Positions 1 to 5,570 of a stretch of 6,305 nucleotides of DNA are shown one piece after another. How positions within the stretch are numbered: the stretch's first letter is position 1; every line of letters starts with the position of its first letter. The notes beneath the pieces were generated by a model. That model had not been told where the DNA came from. It saw only the letters and a program-made list of their open reading frames with translations, and searched no databases. This DNA comes from Thermodesulfobacteriota bacterium (GTDB taxonomy: Bacteria; Desulfobacterota; Syntrophobacteria; BM002). Location: contig CAMYLW010000099.1 in assembly GCA_947259475.1 (NCBI GenBank), positions 1-6,305 on the forward strand, written 5' to 3'. The position numbers were made by a program, and so were the translations under genes.

Positions 1-1589
1 AGCCGCCAGGCTCGATCCAGAAGTGTTGCATCGCTATCTCCCTCCATGACCAGGAGAATATACCCGCTGGCTCCACCCAGAATGGCCTCGATCTGTTTTT
101 CTGCGGCCATGTGACCGGACTTTTGTGGCCTTAGGGCTCGGAGGTCTTGTTGAAATGAGACACCAAAAGCTGAAATGCTCAGAACTATCAAGAAAATAAT
201 ACTGATTGCCACCGCCAGGCGCGGACGCGCCACCACAGGTGTAATCAGAGAGTCAAGACCGAAGTTGGGAATAGGTCGTGAGGAGCCTATCGGCCGACCA
301 CGACTTTCCTGCCAAGCAAGCAAGGCGGGGAGTACCACCAGCATGGCAGCCAGGCAGGCAAGAATGCCAACGCCGGTAATTATGCCCAGTTCTTGAAATC
401 CTCGGAAAGAGGAAGCCCCTAAAGCAAAAAAGGCTGCCGCAGTAGTCAGTCCACCCATGAGAATGGCTCTACCACTCTTAGCCAGGGCTGGAGGCAAGCC
501 GCTGCTCTGTTCCTCACTCTGCCCTACCTCGAGGTACATGTTGAGGAGGTGGATGCCGAAGTCAATACCAAGCCCCAGGAGGACAGCGGCAAAGGCGCCG
601 GTGAGGATATTGACGTGGCCGAAGATGAGCTGCAAAACCCCGAAGGTCCAGATTAAAGCCATGGCCAAGGGCAGGAGCATGATGAAGAGAATACGTAATT
701 GCCGAAAAACAAGAAAAAAGAGCAGATTGACTCCGATGAGTGAAATGATAAAGCTACTTTGTAGATCCTTGCGGGTGAGGGCCTCGTCTTCAAGGGCAAT
801 GGGATATCCACCGGCAAAGGTAACGACAGGGGCAGCAGCCATACCAGGATGGGAGTCTCGCCAGTTGCGAATGGCGGTTTCAGCTGCAGTCGAAGCAGCG
901 GCCATGAGCTGTTTGGTATAGGTGATGTTTCGCGCTGATTCCTCAGGCCGGATGAACACCAGAAGATGGCGGCGGTCCTTATCCACCAGATAACCATCCT
1001 CCAGGTCAAGGCCAGCGAAGGAACGTTGGGAGAACCAACGGGAAAGCCATAGGTGGCGCAAACCCAGGGGATCTCTGAGAATCATTTCCTGAACCGCACC
1101 CTGCATCGGCATCAGCAAAAGCCTCTTGTTCTCTCGCACCTGACGGTGAATGGAATCATCACTCAACCGGTCAAGGAGATCCATCCGCTCTTGTTCTGAG
1201 AGGAACAGACCGGCGTGTGGCAGCAACACTTCGGAGAAGAATCTCTTTTGCTGGGTGGTTACCTTGGCTTCCAGGTGCCCTATCTGCGGGAAAGAAACCA
1301 TTTCTTGAATGAAAGCATCGACTACCTGTTTGCCACTTTCCAAATTTCCAGGTTCAGGGAGGCTGACAACCACTACCAGGACGTCTTGGGGACCCGCGTC
1401 CAGCAGATCAGCCAGCAGTTTTCTGGCATGACTGTCCTTGGAAGGCATGAGAGAGTCCAGACTAGAATCCATTCTAAGCTGGGTGATGAGTATGATTGCT
1501 ATAGCGGTGAGAAGGACGGCTATCAGCAGAATCAGCCGATGGCTTTGGCTGATGCGATCTGCTAAAGCGGTGAAGAAAGAGCGAGACAT
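1..1589 (-). CDS. MMPL/RND-family exporter, N-terminal 529 residues (3' end outside window)
   Basis: The reading frame is open without a stop from an ATG at 1589 to the left window edge, giving 529 residues of a protein whose family usually has about 750-900. These are inner-membrane, proton-driven exporters of lipids or other hydrophobic molecules. Visible layout: TM1 at about 19-36; a first periplasmic domain at about 38-275; a TM2-TM6 bundle at about 280-295, 300-318, 328-350, 376-390 and 403-430; then TM7 at about 458-475 and the start of a second periplasmic domain. Two strong family signatures are GIDFGIHL at 341-348, the TM4 segment whose Asp normally carries protons, and FRGFQELGIITGVGIL from 395 before TM6. 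The second half (TM8-12) lies outside the window. The ATG is the only credible start: the same frame has a TAA 18 nt upstream and the next ATG falls after TM1. It has no Shine-Dalgarno; a heptamer array fills that space. The gene follows the propeller gene after 104 bp and may share its operon. A hopanoid-type (HpnN) or other lipid exporter is possible, but the substrate cannot be read here. Confidence 0.9.
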   Translation of the reverse strand, partial: MSRSFFTALADRISQSHRLILLIAVLLTAIAIILITQLRMDSSLDSLMPSKDSHARKLLADLLDAGPQDVLVVVVSLPEPGNLESGKQVVDAFIQEMVSFPQIGHLEAKVTTQQKRFFSEVLLPHAGLFLSEQERMDLLDRLSDDSIHRQVRENKRLLLMPMQGAVQEMILRDPLGLRHLWLSRWFSQRSFAGLDLEDGYLVDKDRRHLLVFIRPEESARNITYTKQLMAAASTAAETAIRNWRDSHPGMAAAPVVTFAGGYPIALEDEALTRKDLQSSFIISLIGVNLLFFLVFRQLRILFIMLLPLAMALIWTFGVLQLIFGHVNILTGAFAAVLLGLGIDFGIHLLNMYLEVGQSEEQSSGLPPALAKSGRAILMGGLTTAAAFFALGASSFRGFQELGIITGVGILACLAAMLVVLPALLAWQESRGRPIGSSRPIPNFGLDSLITPVVARPRLAVAISIIFLIVLSISAFGVSFQQDLRALRPQKSGHMAAEKQIEAILGGASGYILLVMEGDSDATLLDRAWR

Positions 1590-1624
1590 TTTAGATTGCA
1601 GATTTTAGATTGAAGATCTGAAAT
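1590..1624 (-). repeat. Five degenerate heptamers (ATCTNNA) abutting the exporter start codon
   Basis: Read on the minus strand, 1624 to 1590 divides into five 7-base units: ATTTCAG, ATCTTCA, ATCTAAA, ATCTGCA, ATCTAAA, followed directly by the ATG at 1589. Four of the five fit ATCTNNA, and ATCTAAA occurs twice, 14 bases apart. The array occupies the whole region where the Shine-Dalgarno of the exporter gene should be. The nearest purine-rich match, GGAG inside CCGGAG, is about 35 bases from the ATG. Short degenerate heptamer arrays of this kind are known in intergenic DNA of several bacterial groups; whether this one is functional or an inert expansion is unknown. Confidence 0.75.
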
Positions 1625-1664
1625 CTCCGGGCTAGTAGAAAGCGATAGGTAGTTGCTGAATGGG

Positions 1665-1686
1665 AACCGGGAGATCTTACCCGGTT
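1665..1686. repeat. Perfect 7-bp inverted repeat between propeller and exporter genes
   Basis: The arms AACCGGG (1665-1671) and CCCGGTT (1680-1686) are perfect complements around an 8-base loop, beginning 8 bases after the propeller gene's TAA. In minus-strand RNA this forms a compact hairpin with five G-C pairs. It is followed by CCCATTCAG rather than a U-run, so it is not a standard intrinsic terminator. It could protect the 3' end of the upstream message, attenuate read-through into the exporter gene, or bind a dimeric regulator. Confidence 0.55.
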
Positions 1687-1693
1687 GACGTTA

Positions 1694-3361
1694 TTAGCGG
1701 GAAAATCTCTGAACCCGTGAGTTGCCGGTATCAGCCACAAAGACATTGCCGGCTCCGTCTACACTGAGTCCATAAGGTTCGACGAACTGTCCGGAACTTC
1801 TCCCGGGTCCTCCGTAAGATCTGAGATTCTGTCCGGTTGGACTCATTTCCCAGATCAGGTGGCTGGCGGCATCCAGTATCAACAAATTTCCAGTGTATGG
1901 GTCAATGGCAACATCGGCGGGATACAGCAGCCTGTCTGTGAAGGCGGCGAGAAAGCGACCTTGGGAATCGAACTTCTGCACTCTTCGCATTTTGCTATCG
2001 GCTACGTAAACATTGCCGCTTTCATCCACAGTCAGCCCCATAGGTTTAACAAAATCGCCACTGCCTTTGCCTTTACGGCCCCAGGAGCGCAAGAACCTTC
2101 CCTGGTTGTCAAACACTTGAACCCGGTTCATTTTGGCGTCAACAGTGTAAACGGCTCCGTCCGGGCCCACAGCAATTCCACTCAAGAAATAAAAATCGCT
2201 ACTTCCCTTCCCTTTCTGGCCCCACTGGCCCAGGAAAACACCGTTGACGTCGAATTTCTGGACTCGACTGTTATAGGTATCGGCTACGTAAACATTGCCC
2301 TCACCGTCGACAGCCACATCGAACGGTAGCGTCATACTACCGGAACCAGTTCCTTTCTGTCCCCAACTTTTAATGAAGGTACCGCTACTGTCAAATACCT
2401 GAATCCGGCTGTTATAGGTGTCCGCCACGTAAACATTGCCAGCACCATCGGCCGCTATCCCGTAGGGCTTTTGAAAATCTCCCGTGCCCGTGCCAACCAT
2501 GCCCCAGGCTTGGGCAAAACGGAGGGCGCTGCTCGTGCCCACCGCAGAGGGAACGCCGATAAGGGGACCGCTTGTCCTGGACTTGTCAGCTCCAATAGAA
2601 ACTATATTGTGGCCCACCGATACGGTCTCGTCGGTTTTCTGTTCGACCACTCTGGCAAAAGCCAACTTTTCCTGAATCTCAGTAACCTGAAGTTTACCCG
2701 TGGGGATCTTTTCAATTCCCAGAATCTCACCCGATACCGGGTGTTTGAAGATCTCGCCTTCCCGGTATACCTCAAATTGCATACCCACTCGTGTCCCGGC
2801 AGATTTTCCCACATCGAGGATGAAAGTGTTGCCCTTCTGGTGGATGATGAATCCCCGCAAGGGGAACTTGCTCACCAACTGGGCCACGAATGGGCCAATT
2901 CTCTTGGACAAGGCCCCAACGCTTCCGGCCGCCAGCCGGTCAGCCACCTTGATGGCGGCACTTTCCGTCTCAATAATCTTGACGTTGAGATCTAGCCCTT
3001 GTCGGTGACTGGTAACTGCGCCGGTGACCATATAGGTGGCCCCCAACACCCGCCCCAATTGGGCTGCGGTATTCACGTCAATGACCCCGGCCATTCCCAA
3101 TTGTTGCTCTTCGATGACCTTTTGCAGAGCTTGCCGCTCAATGACGTCGAAACGGCCCTGGTTTACGAAAGCAGTGGTGAGCCATTGGGCGGCAACCTTA
3201 CCAAGTTCCTGAGACTTGGCCTTCTCTCCTTGAGCTTCAAGATCCACCACGGCAATCCGGGAACGAGCAGCAGCGGGCACCGGTGTTTGAAAGGTAGTCC
3301 ACAAAAGGAGGGCAAAGATGAAGATGGCACAGCTTGCCCTTGCCCGCTGGTGTGGCCTCAT
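1694..3361 (-). CDS. Exported CsgG-like / FlgT-C-like / six-bladed NHL propeller protein
   Basis: This 555-residue protein has three recognisable parts behind a signal peptide. Residues 1-32 show basic residues (R2, R6, R8), a hydrophobic core at about 11-22 and an Ala-rich cleavage region near 30-32. No lipobox is seen, unlike CsgG itself. Residues 34-165 resemble the CsgG/FlgO-type periplasmic fold: IAVVDLEAQG, then ERQALQKVIEEQQLG at 75-89 and LGRVLGATYMVTGAV at 102-116. Residues about 170-255 resemble the FlgT C-terminal beta domain (FIIHQKGNTFILDVGKSAGT at 171-190). From about 282 to the end run six NHL-type blades, most with WG-x-GxG ... NVYVADTYNSRVQ signatures; they are centred on residues 309, 356, 403, 450, 492 and 539. 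Blade 5 is degenerate and blade 6 ends the protein, as expected of a closed six-bladed ring. NHL propellers usually bind proteins, glycans or other ligands; I infer an envelope scaffold or sensor. The ATG follows AAGGAG with 7-nt spacing, 2 nt after the radical SAM stop, so the two genes are co-expressed. The ligand is unknown. Confidence 0.9.
   Translation of the reverse strand: MRPHQRARASCAIFIFALLLWTTFQTPVPAAARSRIAVVDLEAQGEKAKSQELGKVAAQWLTTAFVNQGRFDVIERQALQKVIEEQQLGMAGVIDVNTAAQLGRVLGATYMVTGAVTSHRQGLDLNVKIIETESAAIKVADRLAAGSVGALSKRIGPFVAQLVSKFPLRGFIIHQKGNTFILDVGKSAGTRVGMQFEVYREGEIFKHPVSGEILGIEKIPTGKLQVTEIQEKLAFARVVEQKTDETVSVGHNIVSIGADKSRTSGPLIGVPSAVGTSSALRFAQAWGMVGTGTGDFQKPYGIAADGAGNVYVADTYNSRIQVFDSSGTFIKSWGQKGTGSGSMTLPFDVAVDGEGNVYVADTYNSRVQKFDVNGVFLGQWGQKGKGSSDFYFLSGIAVGPDGAVYTVDAKMNRVQVFDNQGRFLRSWGRKGKGSGDFVKPMGLTVDESGNVYVADSKMRRVQKFDSQGRFLAAFTDRLLYPADVAIDPYTGNLLILDAASHLIWEMSPTGQNLRSYGGPGRSSGQFVEPYGLSVDGAGNVFVADTGNSRVQRFSR
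1885..2515 (-). repeat. 141-bp internal repeats encoding NHL blades
   Basis: The first four propeller blades repeat every 47 codons (141 bp), and the similarity is still visible in the DNA. The segment at 2411-2440 matches 2270-2299 at 27 of 30 bases, exactly 141 bp apart. The stretch CGTAAACATTGCC (plus strand) recurs near 2005, 2287 and 2428. Third-position differences show the copies have begun to drift. This indicates blade amplification by tandem duplication, with later blades (5 and 6, before 1885 in coordinate) more divergent. Confidence 0.7.
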
Positions 3362-3363
3362 GT

Positions 3364-4740
3364 CTACTCTCCTTGCGAGTGCTTAGACTGGGGGTGCTTT
3401 TGCCAGGCTGGGTCAGCAAAAGACTTGTAAGATTCAGCGAACTCATCGATTTCGTCAGCCAGATTGGTAAAGATGCAGTCCGCTCCCTCGTGGGTGAAGT
3501 AAGCTCCATGGTTTAGTGCCATCTCGCGTCCCACTTCGGGATGATCAACTAACATGCAGGTGCGATACAAGTTCTCATCATATGGTATCTTGGCTTTTAT
3601 CGCCTGGAACAATGGCGAGTTAAGAGCTTCCTTTAATGAGTATTCGTGGATATTGTGAGTGGCAAAATGGCAGAAAACACAGGGCTCCACATCGCCCTTA
3701 GAATTTATGTGAGCATACTTGCGGGCGCCTGACATGCAGCCATGCACCACCGGGCCATCGTTCCAAAAATCTATGAATAGTATTGCTTTGCTGTTGCGCC
3801 AACGACCCAGGGACTCCCTGAGATAATCTCTTTGCTGCGGAGTGGGCATCAGTTCGGTCTTGGGGTCCCTTCCCACCGGGACATACATGAAGTAGCAGCC
3901 GAGAAGACAGCCTTTCTCGATCATAAAATCCACAAATTCGTCGCTGGTAATGGTATCGTGGTTTTTCCTGGTTTGGGTGGCGGAGTAGCCGAAGAGCACG
4001 CCGGCATCACGAAGCATGTCCATGGCCGCCATGACCCGGTCAAAGTGGCCTTTTCCCCGCCTCAGATCCGTTGTCTCCCTGAAGCCTTCAATGCTTATGG
4101 AAGGAACGACATTACCTACCGAGATAATCTTTTGCGCCACTCTCTCATCAATGAGGCCCCCGTGAGTGTAGACCAGGAAGGACATATCATTGTGTTTTTC
4201 AAAGACATCGAATATGTGCTCATAAAAGAAGGGTTCACCACCGGAAACAGTGATGAAATAGATGCCCATCTCTTTGGCCTCGTTGAGGATCCGGTCTAAG
4301 GTCTGGAAACTCAATTCCTCAGCCTGTTGGTAACTGCCAGCATAACAGCCGAAACACTTGAGGTTGCAACGCATGGTCGGGCTGATAACCAGGAATCCTG
4401 GCGGATAGTAGCCGCCAGGCGTTTCTGCAAAGGCTTTGCGTTTATTGGTTCCCACCAAGAGCTGGTTGATGACGTAGCTCTGGATGCTGGTCTTGCGGTG
4501 GTGAGGATTGAGATTGCGAAGGATTTTCTTGGTAATTTCCAGAGTGGGGTGTCCCTGTTCAAACAGGTCTCGGATCCAGCGAATCCGGTGAACGTAGTAG
4601 TCCCTCTTGCCAAGCTTCTCGGCAAGTCTCGCTATGGTTTGATAGGTGAGCTTGAATAGTTTGTCGTTGGTAATATGGGCCAGAGAAGCCAGTAACATGT
4701 TAATGGCGTAAACTTCCAGCCGATGGCTATTTGTCTTCAA
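3364..4740 (-). CDS. Radical SAM enzyme with C-terminal cysteine cluster and helical N-terminal extension
   Basis: This 458-residue cytosolic protein is a clear radical SAM enzyme. The [4Fe-4S] cluster ligands C125, C129 and C132 form CX3CX2C inside PTMRCNLKCFGCYAG, and SGGEP at 166-170 is the SAM-binding GGE motif. Residues 1-110 precede the barrel and look mostly helical, with no metal motif. After the barrel, C335, C354 and C357, in HGCMSGARKYAHINSKGD and VEPCVFCHF, plus C395 (YRTCMLVDHPEV), give four cysteines in a pattern like a SPASM/twitch auxiliary cluster; C278, C282 and C422 are extra. The region around 335-425 resembles a widespread but poorly characterised radical SAM subgroup. 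Such enzymes generate the 5'-deoxyadenosyl radical to modify peptides, lipids or cofactors; the substrate here cannot be assigned. The start is TTG at 4740, chosen because GGAGG lies 6 nt upstream, the frame has no ATG between there and an upstream TGA, and the next ATG (residue 15) has no ribosome binding site. The stop TAG lies 2 nt before the propeller gene. Confidence 0.93.
   Translation of the reverse strand: MKTNSHRLEVYAINMLLASLAHITNDKLFKLTYQTIARLAEKLGKRDYYVHRIRWIRDLFEQGHPTLEITKKILRNLNPHHRKTSIQSYVINQLLVGTNKRKAFAETPGGYYPPGFLVISPTMRCNLKCFGCYAGSYQQAEELSFQTLDRILNEAKEMGIYFITVSGGEPFFYEHIFDVFEKHNDMSFLVYTHGGLIDERVAQKIISVGNVVPSISIEGFRETTDLRRGKGHFDRVMAAMDMLRDAGVLFGYSATQTRKNHDTITSDEFVDFMIEKGCLLGCYFMYVPVGRDPKTELMPTPQQRDYLRESLGRWRNSKAILFIDFWNDGPVVHGCMSGARKYAHINSKGDVEPCVFCHFATHNIHEYSLKEALNSPLFQAIKAKIPYDENLYRTCMLVDHPEVGREMALNHGAYFTHEGADCIFTNLADEIDEFAESYKSFADPAWQKHPQSKHSQGE
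3369..3374 (-). promoter_or_regulatory. Ribosome binding site of the propeller gene, inside the radical SAM gene
   Basis: AAGGAG on the minus strand lies 7 nt before the ATG at 3361. It sits within the last four codons of the radical SAM gene, so ribosomes finishing that gene uncover or directly reuse this site. This supports the chosen ATG and points to translational coupling of the two genes. Confidence 0.8.
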
Positions 4741-4976
4741 GGTTCCCCTCCAAAACTGCAGAACTTCACTGTCGGATTCTCATCCAGATTTCATTAGTAT
4801 ACTGAGGGCAACGAGAGTTTAGCACTGAAATTCGCTCTTGCCAAGCGGGACCCGAGTTCCATGTATTAATGTATTCCGCCGCCACGAGACTCCACCACTG
4901 CCGGAAATCCCGGTAACAATTATCAGGAATACACCTGAGTATAGAGAAGTCTCGCACCTCAAACGTCTTATTCAGC
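4741..4976. other. Non-coding spacer upstream of the radical SAM gene, possible promoter region
   Basis: No credible gene is present in these 236 bp. On the minus strand there are two identical TATACT boxes that could act as -10 elements, at 4943-4938 and 4801-4796. Neither has a convincing -35 box or an extended TG. The second would give a leader of about 50 nt before the TTG start. Two small dyads are visible: TCAGG/CCTGA at 4923-4927 and 4934-4938, and CCGG/CCGG at 4901-4904 and 4910-4913. Neither is followed by a U-run, so I see no intrinsic terminator for the small-export gene. The length of the spacer and the strong downstream ribosome binding site suggest that a new transcription unit starts here. 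Confidence 0.4.
4747..4751 (-). promoter_or_regulatory. Strong Shine-Dalgarno that fixes the TTG start of the radical SAM gene
   Basis: GGAGG on the minus strand, within TTTTGGAGGGGAACC, is 6 nt before TTG at 4740. It is the best ribosome binding site in the region, and no ATG or GTG in the same frame competes for it. A TTG start combined with a strong site is a common way to set a moderate translation level. Confidence 0.8.
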
Positions 4977-5474
4977 TCACGCCATCAGGTGCCAGAACCG
5001 CAGGAGGCCATCACCCACACCCACAAACATGAGACTGCCCAATATACTTCCGCTCATCAACAGGGTATAGCTTTTTTTCTTGGGCACACCAATAATGTGG
5101 GCCAGAAACACTCCACTCCACATGCCACCTCCCTTCATCGGTAGCATGGTGAGCAGTAGTACTCCCACATGACCATAAGCTTGCAGCCTCTGGAAAAAGC
5201 GTCGCTCTTTTGCCACCTTCCCTTTGCTTTGAAAATACCCACTGAGCCGTTGCAACCGTGCACTGGTAAATGTGTGTTCGTACAGATAATAAAAGCAAGG
5301 CACCTGTACGGTGTCCATAAAAACAACAAGGGGAAAGAAGAGAAAAAGATTAAGTCTAAACAAGCTGGCGGTTAGAATCGCTACGGGCCGTCCCCCTACA
5401 GTGTAGAGAGCTATGAAGTAAAGGAGGCTGTGCTCGTGAAGATGCTGCTGCAGCCATACAACCGAATCTCCCAT
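4977..5474 (-). CDS. Small integral membrane protein, small multidrug export family-like (COG2426 type)
   Basis: This 165-residue protein has the usual length of the small multidrug export family (Pfam Sm_multidrug_ex). Hydrophobic segments lie at about 16-36, 41-62, 101-113, 119-131 and 137-158. Between segments two and three is a basic, amphipathic cytoplasmic-type stretch (about 70-97, rich in K, R and Q). The diagnostic part is LPMKGGGMWSGVFLAHIIGV at 111-130 followed by PKKKS: a Pro-Gly-rich, probably re-entrant turn, then a membrane helix and a Lys cluster, as in the family's LPIxGTGAW...KKK region. Transport by this family is annotated mainly by similarity, so the substrate is unknown. 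The ATG at 5474 follows an in-frame TAA 6 nt upstream, so no earlier start exists. The only nearby Shine-Dalgarno is a weak GGTG with 8-nt spacing at 5486-5483. The gene is separated from both neighbours by spacers of 96 and 236 bp and may be an independent unit. A distant DedA-like membrane protein is the main alternative. Confidence 0.7.
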   Translation of the reverse strand: MGDSVVWLQQHLHEHSLLYFIALYTVGGRPVAILTASLFRLNLFLFFPLVVFMDTVQVPCFYYLYEHTFTSARLQRLSGYFQSKGKVAKERRFFQRLQAYGHVGVLLLTMLPMKGGGMWSGVFLAHIIGVPKKKSYTLLMSGSILGSLMFVGVGDGLLRFWHLMA

Positions 5475-5570
5475 TAATTAAACACCAGTGTCGAGCCTCC
5501 AGTGAAGGTCGGAAGTCTTAACTATTTAGCTTAACTGCAAGTATTTTTCAATGACTTTATTAGTTCGTGT
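5475..5570. other. AT-rich spacer between the ATP-grasp and small-export genes
   Basis: These 96 bp carry no gene. On the minus strand, AGTTAAG occurs twice in the same orientation (5536-5530 and 5523-5517), 13 bp apart. TTGAAA at 5551-5546 could be a -35 box, but the sequence 17 bp further on (TAAATA) is a poor -10. GGAGG at 5500-5496 is too far (21 nt) from the next start to be its ribosome binding site. I see no terminator with a U-run. Confidence 0.3.

Noticed and set aside
457..921. Plus-strand open frame of 154 codons
   Set aside because: It lies opposite the continuous exporter gene, its product is basic, Ser/Arg/Met-rich and low in complexity, and it has no family motif. It is the antisense shadow of the transmembrane part of the exporter.
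1215..1565. Plus-strand open frame of 116 codons
   Set aside because: It is antisense to TM1 and the first periplasmic domain of the exporter, with no recognisable domain and no ribosome binding site that stands out.
1665..1686. Intrinsic terminator
   Set aside because: The stem is good, but the minus strand continues with CCCATTCAG and lacks a U-run, so it is reported as an inverted repeat only.
1859..2995. Plus-strand open frames opposite the propeller gene, some with repetitive products
   Set aside because: Their repetitiveness only mirrors the 141-bp NHL repeats on the other strand. The minus-strand frame has a signal peptide, clear domains and a ribosome binding site.
1694..3361. Lipoprotein signal in the propeller protein
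   Set aside because: C11 lies at the start of the hydrophobic core rather than after it, and no lipobox precedes it. The Ala-rich end near residue 32 fits ordinary signal peptidase cleavage.
3832..4299. Plus-strand open frame of 155 codons
   Set aside because: It lies entirely opposite the core of the radical SAM gene, and its product matches no family I recognise.
1..4740. Assignment as a hopanoid pathway (HpnN exporter plus HpnH radical SAM)
   Set aside because: The radical SAM protein is longer than HpnH and carries a C-terminal cysteine set and N-terminal extension not expected there. No other hopanoid gene is visible, and the exporter's motifs are shared by the whole MMPL family.
4766..4957. 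Minus-strand open frame of 63 codons in the spacer before the radical SAM gene
   Set aside because: The product is rich in Trp, Cys and Arg with no hydrophobic or family pattern, and there is no clear Shine-Dalgarno. It is probably chance, though a small protein cannot be fully excluded.
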